From contig NZ_JAAMQZ010000040.1 of NCBI RefSeq assembly GCF_013522825.1, positions 1 through 42,092 on the forward strand: DNA of 42,092 nt. The letters run 5' to 3'. The stretch is from Stutzerimonas stutzeri. Its GTDB lineage: Bacteria > Pseudomonadota > Gammaproteobacteria > Pseudomonadales > Pseudomonadaceae. Shown piece by piece: positions 34,721 to 42,092 of this stretch. The position numbers were made by a program, and so were the translations under genes. The number at the start of each line of letters is the position of its first letter. The first letter of the stretch is position 1. The notes under the pieces were generated by a model, which saw nothing but the letters and a program-made list of their open reading frames with translations, was not told where the DNA came from and did not search any database.

Positions 34721-34809
34721 AAAGAGGCATTGAGCTACCCGACGTTTTGGGCCCTTAATGCGACGGCTCCAGCAGGTGCTGGAGCAAACCGCGACCACGA
34801 AGCCTCTTT
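34721..34809 (+). other. Structured 89-nt leader-like element
   Basis: AAAGAGGC (34721-34728) and GCCTCTTT (34802-34809) can pair around an inner 20-bp palindrome GCTCCAGCAGGTGCTGGAGC (34766-34785). This folds as a stem enclosing a strong hairpin, just upstream of a secreted small protein. It could be the terminator/leader region between the two genes or a small RNA. No known RNA family is recognised. Confidence 0.4.
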
Positions 34810-34836
34810 CGTCTGTCAGGGAAATTGGAGAAAACG

Positions 34837-35145
34837 ATGTCCATCAAACGTACTGCCGCAATTGGGTTCGCTGTGCTTGTTCTGGGCTTGCCCTTTTCAC
34901 TTCAGGCGCAGGACAAGGCGCCTCAGAGCTGGTTGCCCAGCCTGATCACCGAAACGCCGCAAGAGGGCTTCGAGCTGGCCGTCAAGTTGTCCAGAATGGG
35001 CGTCAAAAGTACCCAACCAGACAAGGAAGTGCTGTTCCGGGAACGTGAGAAGTACGCTCAGAAGGGCGAGGCGTTGATGCAGGCTTCTGAAGTGGTCGCC
35101 ATTCACTTCCAGACCGTCGCAGCAGCAAACAATTACTGGAAATAA
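34837..35145 (+). CDS. Small exported protein of unknown function
   Basis: This 102-residue protein has a clear signal peptide (MSIKRTAAIGFAVLVLGLPF then SLQAQ, cleavage near 25). The mature part is about 78 residues with no cysteine (SWLPSLITETPQEGFELAVK..KALMQASEVVAIHFQ-like helices). GGAG with six-base spacing precedes ATG 34837. It is not recognised and is probably periplasmic. Confidence 0.65.
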   Translation: MSIKRTAAIGFAVLVLGLPFSLQAQDKAPQSWLPSLITETPQEGFELAVKLSRMGVKSTQPDKEVLFREREKYAQKGEALMQASEVVAIHFQTVAAANNYWK

Positions 35146-35303
35146 TCCGGTTTCCACCAGTTGAACGCTGTCCACAGGCATGGCCAAAGGACAGGGTGCC
35201 GCTCTTTGCGGCGGGCAGATACAGGCCGCTTCGGTCTGCATGCCTGAACCCTCGGGCTTGCCAGGCATCCAAACTGCGAACCCATCGTAATGAGGAGCCA
35301 CCC

Positions 35304-35513
35304 ATGACCGATGCCTTCGGCGGTATTTTCGGCCTTATCATTCTGCTGCTGGATATCTGGGCCATTGTCAGTGTGGTGCGAAGTGATGCCGCCAGCGGGA
35401 AGAAAGTGCTTTGGGTTCTGCTCATCTTCTTCCTGCCGGTGCTGGGCCTGATTCTCTGGGCTCTCATGGGCCCGCGCGGTAACCGGCCAGACGACATGAG
35501 CCTGAGGCGCTGA
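35304..35513 (+). CDS. PLDc_N-type two-helix membrane protein
   Basis: This 69-residue protein has two membrane helices separated by a basic loop (AIVSVVRSDAASGKKVLWVL) and the pattern LPVLGLILWALMGPR, the signature of the short phospholipase-D N-terminal membrane domain family. Stand-alone members have unknown function. TGAGGAG precedes ATG 35304. It is followed after three bases by a relative. Confidence 0.75.
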   Translation: MTDAFGGIFGLIILLLDIWAIVSVVRSDAASGKKVLWVLLIFFLPVLGLILWALMGPRGNRPDDMSLRR

Positions 35514-35516
35514 TAG

Positions 35517-35705
35517 ATGGAGCTGACTCCATTGTTGGCCGTTCTGGTGCTGATTGCGGACTTTCTGGCGATTCTTCACGTCTGGTTCAGCCGTATCGAG
35601 TATGGCCGCAAGATCATCTGGAGCCTGGTGATCGCGCTTCTGCCAGTGGTCGGGTTGATCATGTGGGTCATCGCAGTCGGGCGTTTCGCCAAGGTCAGGT
35701 TGTAG
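35517..35705 (+). CDS. Second PLDc_N-like two-helix membrane protein
   Basis: This 62-residue protein has two helices, a FSRIEYGRKIIWSL loop and LLPVVGLIMWVIAVGRF, paralogous in plan to the preceding gene. The start lies three bases after that gene's stop, so the two form a coupled pair, possibly a hetero-oligomer in the inner membrane. Confidence 0.7.
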   Translation: MELTPLLAVLVLIADFLAILHVWFSRIEYGRKIIWSLVIALLPVVGLIMWVIAVGRFAKVRL

Positions 35706-35822
35706 CGAAAGCGCCCCGTGGTTTAGCCTGCATTGGACCAAAGTAGAATACGGTGCTTTCCTGAAGGCGAAGGCAGCTTGCCGCTGCGCCTTCTGCAACG
35801 CTATCCATCACGGGAGACACCC

Positions 35823-36674
35823 ATGAGTGACTATCAGGAAGCTCTCTATGAGGGATACGGCCAACGCTTCAGCATCGACCGGATGCTGCATGACGCCCGC
35901 ACCGAGCATCAGCAACTTGCCATCTTCGAGAATGCGCGCATGGGCCGTATCATGGCGCTGGATGGGGTGATTCAGACCACTGAGGCCGATGAGTTCATTC
36001 CTCACGAAATGCTTGTTCACGTACCGATCCTGGCCCATGGCCTGGCGCGGCGGGTGCTGATCATCGGCGGCGCAGATGGTGGCATCGTGCGCGAGGTCGC
36101 CAGGCACCGTGAGGTCGAAAGCATCACCATGGTTGCGGCTGATGCCGCCCTGGTGGAAGCGTGCAAGACCTTCCTGCCGGAGCATTCCAGAGGCGCTTTC
36201 ACCGATTCTCGCCTGAATCTGCTGATCGATGACGGGCTGCACGTTCTCAATACCTGTGAAGAGAAGTTCGATGTGATCATCTGCAGCGCCGATAACGGCG
36301 CTGCAGATGAGGCCTTGGAGGGCTTCTATCAGGCCTGCCGGCGCTGCCTGAACGATGGCGGCATTCTGGTCGCCCGCACCGGTACCCCGTTCATGCAGCT
36401 CACGCAGGTGCAGGCAGCGGCCAGACGGATGAATGGCCTGTTTGCAGACTGGCATTTCTACGAGGCGGCGGCGCCCACTTGCAGCGGTGGAGCGATGACC
36501 TTCGCCTGGGGTGCTTGCGATTCAGCCAGTCGTCGGTTGCCGCTGGAAACCCTTTCCCAGCGTTTTGCCGGCAGCGGGGTTGTGACGCGCTACTACAATC
36601 CGCATGTCCATCTCGCGGCCTTTGCGCTGCCCCAGTACGTTTTGCAGGCCATCGGCAAAGCCAGTAACGACTGA
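35823..36674 (+). CDS. speE: Spermidine-synthase-like protein with degenerate active site
   Basis: This 283-residue protein aligns along its length with SpeE, which transfers aminopropyl from decarboxylated SAM to putrescine, releasing methylthioadenosine. FENARMGRIMALDGVIQTTE, HEMLVHVPILAHG, VLIIGG and RYYNPHVHLAAFALPQY are retained. Compared with E. coli SpeE, QTTERDEFIY is QTTEADEFIP and GGGDG is GGADG. VEID, whose Glu binds the nucleoside ribose, is VAAD. The catalytic SDCTDPIGP loop is replaced by a shorter CSADNGAAD, and PTYYGG is PTCSGG. The frame is intact. Spermidine synthase activity is doubtful; it may bind another nucleoside or amine. An RraB-like gene follows. Confidence 0.82.
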   Translation: MSDYQEALYEGYGQRFSIDRMLHDARTEHQQLAIFENARMGRIMALDGVIQTTEADEFIPHEMLVHVPILAHGLARRVLIIGGADGGIVREVARHREVESITMVAADAALVEACKTFLPEHSRGAFTDSRLNLLIDDGLHVLNTCEEKFDVIICSADNGAADEALEGFYQACRRCLNDGGILVARTGTPFMQLTQVQAAARRMNGLFADWHFYEAAAPTCSGGAMTFAWGACDSASRRLPLETLSQRFAGSGVVTRYYNPHVHLAAFALPQYVLQAIGKASND

Positions 36675-36899
36675 CTCAGCAGCCTGGCAGGGGGCTTGCG
36701 GCATGCACCAAGCGGCAAGTTCATTGCGACACTGATCCAGATACCCTATGTTCGAACCTGTCGGTTGGGCTCCATAACGTTCCGGGCCTGACCGAGCAAA
36801 TCATCCACACACTCGATTCATCCCTTCAACACCCGCAACGAGGCTCGACAAGAAGGCTTTCTCTGCGAAAGCCATTCCATCCATAAAGGAGGTTGAAAG

Positions 36900-37241
36900 A
36901 TGAGTGCCACCTTCCATGAGGATGTCAGCAGCAACGTGCTCTTGAGGATGAAGGAAGGCGGTTTCGATTTCGCCCGCGTTCATCCCATCGAGTTTTATGC
37001 CGTGTTTTCCGACCGTGAACAGGCATGCGCAGCCGCCAGCAATTTTCGTGGCGAATGCGTCAATACACAGGTTTTTCCCCGTGACGATGGCGCCTGGAAT
37101 CTTCAGGTGAGCAAAGTCATGTACGCCACTTTCGATGGCATCGGTGATTTCGAGCAGGATCTGGAGAATCTTGTCGAACCGCTGGGCGGTGTGGTCGATG
37201 GCTGGGGCGTGACTCAGGAGCTATCCGGCTGCACTGTCTGA
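36900..37241 (+). CDS. RraB-like (regulator of RNase E activity B) protein
   Basis: This 113-residue acidic protein resembles the RraB/DUF1260 family, which in E. coli binds RNase E and alters mRNA decay. The core GGFDFARVHPIEFYAVFSD, FRGECVNTQVFPRDDG, LQVSKVMYATFDGIGDFE and GGVVDGWGVTQ is characteristic. TAAAGGAGGTTGAAAG before the ATG is an almost perfect ribosome-binding site, suggesting high expression. It ends five bases before the convergent LysR gene. Confidence 0.85.
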   Translation: MSATFHEDVSSNVLLRMKEGGFDFARVHPIEFYAVFSDREQACAAASNFRGECVNTQVFPRDDGAWNLQVSKVMYATFDGIGDFEQDLENLVEPLGGVVDGWGVTQELSGCTV

Positions 37242-37246
37242 CAGCT

Positions 37247-38203
37247 TCATCCGAAACCCAGTCCCCCTTGCAGTGCCTGGTCCCATGGTGGGACCGGGCC
37301 GAAGCGGCTCTTCAGGAACTCCAGCAGCAGACGACTGCGCGAATCGGCTTCCCGTGTCAGGCGCAGGGCATAGATGCCGCTGGGCTCGGGCTGGGGTAGC
37401 CCGCTTTCGCAGAACAGGGGCAACAGCTCGCCGCGCAACAGGTGGTCGGCAATCAGCCAGGTCGGCAGATGTGCGATACCCAGGCCCGCCAGCGTGCCGC
37501 TGAGCAAGGCTTCGGCGTTGTTGGCGACCATCCGCATGCGACCGGGGCGCAGCAGTTGCCGCTTGCCGTCATGCTCGAAACGCCATGCATGAGGCGGTGC
37601 CAGGGCATCCCAGTCCAGGCCGTCATGCGCTGGTAATTGATTGGCATCCAGTGGTGCCCCGCGCCGCGCCAGATAGTCGGGGCTGGCGCAAACGATGCGC
37701 ACCAACGGGGCCAGAGGCGTGGCGACCAGTCGGGTATCGGCCATCGGGCCGATGCGCAGCACCAGATCCACTTCGCCCAGGTGTTCACCACGTAGATCGA
37801 CGAAGCTGTCGATCAGACGCAGCTGGATATCCACCTCGGGATAACTCTGGAGAAATTCTGCCAACGCAGGTGCCAAGTGCCGGCGACCGAAGGGGGCGGG
37901 TGCGTCTATGCGAATACGACCGCGCGGCGCGTTTTGCAGTGAAGTGACTTCAGCACGGGCCAGCTGCAGTTCCTGCACGATACGCCTGGCCCGTTCGGCG
38001 AACACCTGGCCTGCCGTGGTGGGCTTGATGGTGTGGGTACTGCGGCTGACCAGTTGGCAGCCCAGGCTGTTCTCCAGAGCATCGATGCGCCGGGCGACGG
38101 TGGAGGGCGTCAGGCCATGCAGGCGGCCAGCAGCAGAGAAGCTGCCACTGTCGAGGATATCGAGAAACAGCCTGAACTGATCGGAGAGCGGGTCTGATTG
38201 CAT
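37247..38203 (-). CDS. LysR-family transcriptional regulator
   Basis: This 318-residue LTTR has an N-terminal winged helix-turn-helix (residues 1-65: FLDILDSGSFSAAGRLHGLTPSTVARRIDALENSLG) and an effector-binding domain from about 95 (RGRIRIDAPAPFGRRHLAPAL). It is divergent from the TauE/SafE gene at 38313 and may regulate it. Ligand unknown. Confidence 0.9.
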   Translation of the reverse strand: MQSDPLSDQFRLFLDILDSGSFSAAGRLHGLTPSTVARRIDALENSLGCQLVSRSTHTIKPTTAGQVFAERARRIVQELQLARAEVTSLQNAPRGRIRIDAPAPFGRRHLAPALAEFLQSYPEVDIQLRLIDSFVDLRGEHLGEVDLVLRIGPMADTRLVATPLAPLVRIVCASPDYLARRGAPLDANQLPAHDGLDWDALAPPHAWRFEHDGKRQLLRPGRMRMVANNAEALLSGTLAGLGIAHLPTWLIADHLLRGELLPLFCESGLPQPEPSGIYALRLTREADSRSRLLLEFLKSRFGPVPPWDQALQGGLGFG

Positions 38204-38312
38204 ACGGGCATCACTGGCTTTGCAAGAATTGCATAGTCATTGTGCATGGCTGTGCGTATCCGTAACAACCTGGGCGCTATAGCATCGTTTTTTTTGACGG
38301 AAAAACTAAGAG

Positions 38313-39068
38313 ATGGATTTGTTCAGCATCGCGTTGAATATTGCACTGGGCCTGATGCTGGGCGCATTGGGGGGGCTGTTCGGCATCGGTGGTGGGCTGA
38401 TCGCGATTCCGGTGCTGGGCGTGCTGTTCGGCCTGGATCAGCACCTGGCGCAAGGTACGGCGCTGGTCATGGTGGTGCCCAACGTGCTGTTGGCGATCTG
38501 GCGTTATCACCAGCGCAATCGTATCGATGTCCGCCATGCGGCAGCGCTGGGAATCTCCAGTTTCTGCTTCGCCATCGCCGGTGCGGCACTGGCGGTATCG
38601 CTGGATGCGGGGCGAATGCGCATCGCCTTTGTCGGCTTCCTGCTGGCCCTGGCTATCTATACCTTGCTGCGCGTCTTTCTCAGGCCGCAGACCGGTGCTA
38701 CCGAACTGCGCCACCCCTGGCCCTGGCTGGGTGCCCTGGGGGCAGGCGCGGGCGCTCTGGGCGGATTGTTCGGGGTGGGAGGCGCGGTGCTGGCCACGCC
38801 GGTTCTCACTTCGATATTCGGCACTTCGCAAGTCGTTGCGCAGGGCTTGTCATTGTCCTTGGCAGCGCCCAGCACCGGGGTGACGCTGGCGACCTACGCA
38901 CTCCACGGGCAGGTCGACTGGGCGCTGGGGGTGCCGCTGGCCATCGGCGGACTGCTCAGCATCAGCCTGGGCGTGAAGCTGGCGCACGCCCTGCCGGAGC
39001 GCCTGTTGCGCCTGCTGTTCAGCGGCTTTTTGTTACTCAGTGCAGCGCTGCTGGCGCTTGAGGTTTAG
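38313..39068 (+). CDS. TauE/SafE-family permease
   Basis: This 251-residue protein of about eight membrane helices has the two repeated glycine-rich halves of the TauE/SafE anion-exporter family: LGALGGLFGIGGGLIAIPVL near the N-terminus and GALGGLFGVGGAVLATPVL in the second half. It probably exports sulfite or an organosulfur/organic anion. Its last 32 bases overlap the convergent MATE gene. Confidence 0.9.
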   Translation: MDLFSIALNIALGLMLGALGGLFGIGGGLIAIPVLGVLFGLDQHLAQGTALVMVVPNVLLAIWRYHQRNRIDVRHAAALGISSFCFAIAGAALAVSLDAGRMRIAFVGFLLALAIYTLLRVFLRPQTGATELRHPWPWLGALGAGAGALGGLFGVGGAVLATPVLTSIFGTSQVVAQGLSLSLAAPSTGVTLATYALHGQVDWALGVPLAIGGLLSISLGVKLAHALPERLLRLLFSGFLLLSAALLALEV

Positions 39069-40437
39069 GCGCGCGACGTATCTCCTTGCGCGCGCTGCGC
39101 ACCAGACGAACGCTGAGCAGCAGCGCCGCGCAACTCAGGCCCGCGATCAGCCCCTGCCAGAGTCCAACTGGCCCGCTGGCGGTGCCGAAGGTATCGGTCA
39201 GCCCGAGGGTGTAACCCAGCGGCAGGCCGATTCCCCAGTAGGCGACCAGGGTGAAGACCATCGTCATGCGGGTGTCCTGATAGCCGCGCAGGGCGCCGGC
39301 TGCCGTGACCTGGACGACATCGGAGAACTGGAACAGCGCCGCATAGAAGAACAATCCTGCCGCGACCTGGATGACCACCGGATCGGTGGTGTAGATGCGA
39401 GCGATCTGTTCGCTGAACAGCAGCATGGCCGTGGCCGAGAAGCAGGCAAAAAGCAGACCGGTAGCGATGCCCAGGCCCGCCACGAAGCGCGCATCGCGCG
39501 GCGCGTTGCGGCCCAGCGCCTGGCCGATGCGCACCGTGATCGCCATGCCCAGCGACAGTGGAATCATGAAGATCAGCGAGGTGAAGTTGAGGGCGATCTG
39601 ATGGCCGGCGACCACGGTCGCGCCGAGCGCGCCGATCAGCAGGGCGATCACCGAGAAGATGCTCGCCTCGGCGAATACCGCGATGCCGATGGGGATACCG
39701 ACGGCCAGCAGGTGGCTGAGCTCCGGCCAGGATGGCGCGTCGAAACGCTCGAACAGCCGGCTTGGCTGGTAATACCCGGCGCGACGTACCCAGAACAGCA
39801 TGGCCAGGCACATGAACAGCATCACCAGCGCCGTGGCCCAGCCGCAACCGACGCCGCCCATGGCCGGCACGCCCAGCTTGCCGTAGATGAAGATGTAGTT
39901 CAGCGGAATGTTCAGCAGCAGGCCGAGCAGGCCGATCACCATGCTTGGCCGGCTGTGCCCCAGGCCATCGCTGTAGCAGCGCAGTACCAGATACAGCGCC
40001 ATCGCCGGAAAACCGCAGGCCACGGCGCGCAGATAGGCCATGCTGGGTTCGATCAGATCCGTTTCGACCTGCAACAGATGCAGCAGCGGCTCGGCATTCC
40101 ACATCAGCACGGCGGAGAAGCCGCCGATCCCCAGCCCCATCCACAACGCCTGGCGCACCACTGGCCCGATCTGCCCGTGCTCGCCGGCACCGAAACGCTT
40201 CGCCACGTTCGGCGTGGTCGCCAGGATCACGCCACTGGTCAGCAGGAACATCGGCACCCAGACCGAATTGCCCAGGGCGACGGCAGCCAGATCGCGAGGG
40301 CTGACGCGCCCGGCCATCATGGTGTCGACGAAACCCATGGCGGTATTGGCCAGTTGCCCGATCATCATGGGCAGGGCGATGGCGAAGAGCGCACGCAGTT
40401 CGCTGCGCACGCGCCTGAGTCTTGGCTCAGCAGGCAT
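39037..40437 (-). CDS. MATE-family multidrug efflux protein (NorM/PmpM-like)
   Basis: This 466-residue protein of twelve helices in two bundles couples H+ or Na+ entry to export of cationic drugs and dyes. LFAIALPMMIGQLANTAMGFVDTMMAGR and VALGNSVWVPMF in the N-lobe, and the symmetric VFAEASIFSVIALLIGALG in the C-lobe, are typical of NorM-type MATE proteins. It overlaps tauE tail-to-tail by 32 bp and diverges from pdxB. Confidence 0.92.
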   Translation of the reverse strand: MPAEPRLRRVRSELRALFAIALPMMIGQLANTAMGFVDTMMAGRVSPRDLAAVALGNSVWVPMFLLTSGVILATTPNVAKRFGAGEHGQIGPVVRQALWMGLGIGGFSAVLMWNAEPLLHLLQVETDLIEPSMAYLRAVACGFPAMALYLVLRCYSDGLGHSRPSMVIGLLGLLLNIPLNYIFIYGKLGVPAMGGVGCGWATALVMLFMCLAMLFWVRRAGYYQPSRLFERFDAPSWPELSHLLAVGIPIGIAVFAEASIFSVIALLIGALGATVVAGHQIALNFTSLIFMIPLSLGMAITVRIGQALGRNAPRDARFVAGLGIATGLLFACFSATAMLLFSEQIARIYTTDPVVIQVAAGLFFYAALFQFSDVVQVTAAGALRGYQDTRMTMVFTLVAYWGIGLPLGYTLGLTDTFGTASGPVGLWQGLIAGLSCAALLLSVRLVRSARKEIRRAPKPQAPAALH

Positions 40438-40546
40438 TTCCGGGTAATCCGAGTTGTATACAAGAGGCGGCGTAGTCTACGCCCGGCGAAGCGCCCCCGG
40501 AAGGTGCGGGCGGTCTAGAATAGGCCTATCACTGATGGAGCCGCAC

Positions 40547-41689
40547 ATGCGTATTCTTGCTGACGAAAACATCCCTCTGGTTGAATCCTTCTTCGCCGAA
40601 TGTGGCGAGATCCGGCGCATGCCAGGGCGCCGCATCAACCGGGCCGCGCTGGAGCAGGTGGACGTGCTCCTGGTGCGCTCGGTGACGCGGGTCGATCGCG
40701 AACTGCTGGAAGGCAGTCAGGTGAGCTTCGTCGGCACCTGCACCATCGGCACCGATCATCTGGACCTGGATTACTTTGCGCAAGCCGGCATCGCCTGGGC
40801 CAGCGCACCGGGCTGCAACGCCCGTGGCGTGGTGGATTATGTGCTTGGCAGCCTGTTGACGCTGGCCGAAGGTGAGGGCGTCGAGCTGGCCAGCCGGCGT
40901 TATGGCGTGGTCGGCGCCGGTGAGGTCGGCGGGCGGCTGGTGGAGGTGTTGCGTGGCCTGGGCTGGGATGTGCGGGTTTGTGATCCGCCGCGTCAGGCGC
41001 GGGAGGCCGGTGATTTCGCCAGTCTCGACGAAATCATCGAGACCTGCGACGTCATCAGCCTGCACGTGCCGCTGACGCTGGAGGGCGAAGATGCCACCTT
41101 GCATCTGCTCGACCAGGCGCGCCTCGAACAGCTGCGCCCTGGCAGTTGGCTGATCAACGCCAGCCGAGGCGCGGTAGTGGACAACGCGGCACTGCGCGGC
41201 CAACTGGCCCTGCGCCAGGATATCCAGGCCGTGCTGGACGTCTGGGAAAGCGAGCCACAGGTGGATGTCGGGCTGGCCGAGCTGTGCTGGATCGCGACGC
41301 CGCACATCGCCGGCTACAGCCTGGATGGCAAGTTGCGCGGCACCGCGCAGATCTATCAGGCGTTCTGCGCCAGCAAAGGGCTGGAACCGACGGTAGCGCT
41401 GGCCGAACTGATGCCGCAGGCGCCGCTTCGCGGGCTGTCCTTCGCGAGCAGCGCTACCCCGGAAGAGGTGCTGACGACCCTCTGCCGAGCGGTCTACGAC
41501 CCACGTCGGGACGATGCGGCCTTCCGTCGAAGTCTTGGTGGCGATGACGAACAGCGCCGGATGGCTTTCGATCAGCTGCGCAAGGACTATCCGCCACGCC
41601 GGGAAATCGATGGGCTGCAAGTCGATGTCGACGGCCAGGCACAGCTTCAGCAGATCGTCCGGGCGCTGGGCTGTAGTCTGAAAGGCTAG
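40547..41689 (+). CDS. pdxB: Erythronate-4-phosphate dehydrogenase
   Basis: This 380-residue NAD-dependent D-isomer hydroxyacid dehydrogenase acts in the DXP-dependent vitamin B6 route. The N-terminus MRILADENIPLVESFFAECGEIRRMPGR, the Rossmann motif GVVGAGEVGGRLVEVLRGLG, the catalytic Arg in NASRGAVVDN, and a Glu/His pair in WESEPQ and TPHIAGYS are visible. The C-terminal dimerisation domain is full length. ATG 40547 has GGAG seven bases upstream. Its product feeds serC, also in this window. Confidence 0.95.
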   Translation: MRILADENIPLVESFFAECGEIRRMPGRRINRAALEQVDVLLVRSVTRVDRELLEGSQVSFVGTCTIGTDHLDLDYFAQAGIAWASAPGCNARGVVDYVLGSLLTLAEGEGVELASRRYGVVGAGEVGGRLVEVLRGLGWDVRVCDPPRQAREAGDFASLDEIIETCDVISLHVPLTLEGEDATLHLLDQARLEQLRPGSWLINASRGAVVDNAALRGQLALRQDIQAVLDVWESEPQVDVGLAELCWIATPHIAGYSLDGKLRGTAQIYQAFCASKGLEPTVALAELMPQAPLRGLSFASSATPEEVLTTLCRAVYDPRRDDAAFRRSLGGDDEQRRMAFDQLRKDYPPRREIDGLQVDVDGQAQLQQIVRALGCSLKG

Positions 41690-42092
41690 CGCGCAGGGTA
41701 TGACAGGCCGGATGCAATTTGCGGCCTGCTCCGCTAGCATTACCCGTCCTGTGCGACACGTGTGTACGTGTCGTGCTTGGTTTGGTTTACTGCACCATGG
41801 CTCCAAACCCTTTGCTATCAGGGGGTTAATGCTTAAAACAGCAGTCAATGTACCGGCTCTGCCTGGTAAACCTATGCTTCGGACGCTCTGCGTTTTAGCG
41901 AAGCTAGGCAATAAATCTGCATCAGTTCGCGCCCAAAATGGGTTCAGAATGAGGTGCAGACACAGGAAAGTAGCTTTCCGGCCCGCCTGGATTGTTACAA
42001 ATAATGTCTGACCCTGAGGGTGAATTCTGCCCTCAGGGTAGAACTTCGTCCCTCTTGTTCGGCATAGAGCCTTTATCACCGTCGTGAGACGT
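41685..42092. other. Non-coding tail with three strong inverted repeats
   Basis: No convincing gene or tRNA is seen. GCTAGCG (41685-41691) and CGCTAGC (41732-41738) enclose CAGGCCG/CGGCCTG, a nested hairpin right after pdxB that may end its transcript. CGACACGT-GTGT-ACGTGTCG (41754-41773) is a perfect 8-bp stem. ACCCTGAGGG (42011-42020) and CCCTCAGGGT (42030-42039) form a perfect 10-bp stem with a 9-base loop. The AT-richer stretch between them looks like an upstream regulatory region of a gene beyond the window. Confidence 0.5.

Noticed and set aside
40529..42079. A 516-codon minus-strand frame opposite pdxB
   Set aside because: Low-complexity composition typical of antisense frames in high-GC DNA; pdxB fully explains the segment.

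Overview
The window looks like chromosomal DNA of a Pseudomonas, probably from the mendocina/oleovorans/pseudoalcaligenes side of the genus. The evidence is the high-GC genes and the run gyrA-serC-pheA-hisC-tyrA::aroA-cmk-rpsA with its fused tyrA-aroA gene, plus blocks of other Pseudomonas-type gene neighbours (folE/prmB/aroC/MFS/mtnD/speE/rraB and a MATE exporter next to pdxB). The genus call is inference from gene content and order; the species call is only a guess.

Region 1 (1-9700) is accessory DNA. It opens with five tandem 23-bp units that look like the end of an insertion sequence. Next come a phage- or plasmid-type zinc-finger/TOPRIM primase and the 3' part of a helix-turn-helix gene cut by a 38-bp Tn3-family terminal repeat. 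Inside lie a frameshifted tnpA remnant, a decayed IS5-family transposase and a decayed aromatic aminotransferase fragment. The cargo is an aryl-alcohol catabolic cluster on the minus strand: aldehyde dehydrogenase, zinc alcohol dehydrogenase (split by an in-frame TAA), an outer-membrane protein and an AcoR/AreR-type sigma-54 activator. A near-consensus -24/-12 promoter sits in front of the first gene. A second, different Tn3-family 38-bp repeat ends at 9700, where it has destroyed the 5' half of a grxB-like gene.

Region 2 (9701-24700) is backbone: the grxB remnant, an orphan cbb3 oxidase subunit I behind a perfect AT-rich palindrome, an MtnA-like protein, gyrA, then the serine/aromatic/histidine operon ending in cmk and rpsA. 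Serine, phenylalanine, tyrosine and shikimate steps are linked by overlapping start and stop codons.

Region 3 (24700-42092) holds a MarR regulator divergent from a PLP aminotransferase and a glutathione transferase, then folE, an Smr protein, a small membrane protein, an isochorismatase-fold protein, prmB, aroC, an MFS transporter, an acireductone-dioxygenase-like cupin, three small envelope proteins, a spermidine-synthase-like protein and an RraB-like protein. It ends with LysR/TauE, a MATE exporter and pdxB, followed by a 400-bp non-coding tail with three strong hairpins.

The most interesting signal is that three intact genes tied to methylthioadenosine metabolism (MtnA-like, MtnD-like, SpeE-like) each keep their fold but have lost residues their families use for catalysis or ligand binding. 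Either this branch of polyamine/methionine-salvage metabolism has been repurposed here, or these are retained pseudoenzymes. A second theme is a dispersed intergenic repeat built on GGCTGGAGGCTGGA-like units, including an eleven-copy heptamer array beside folE.
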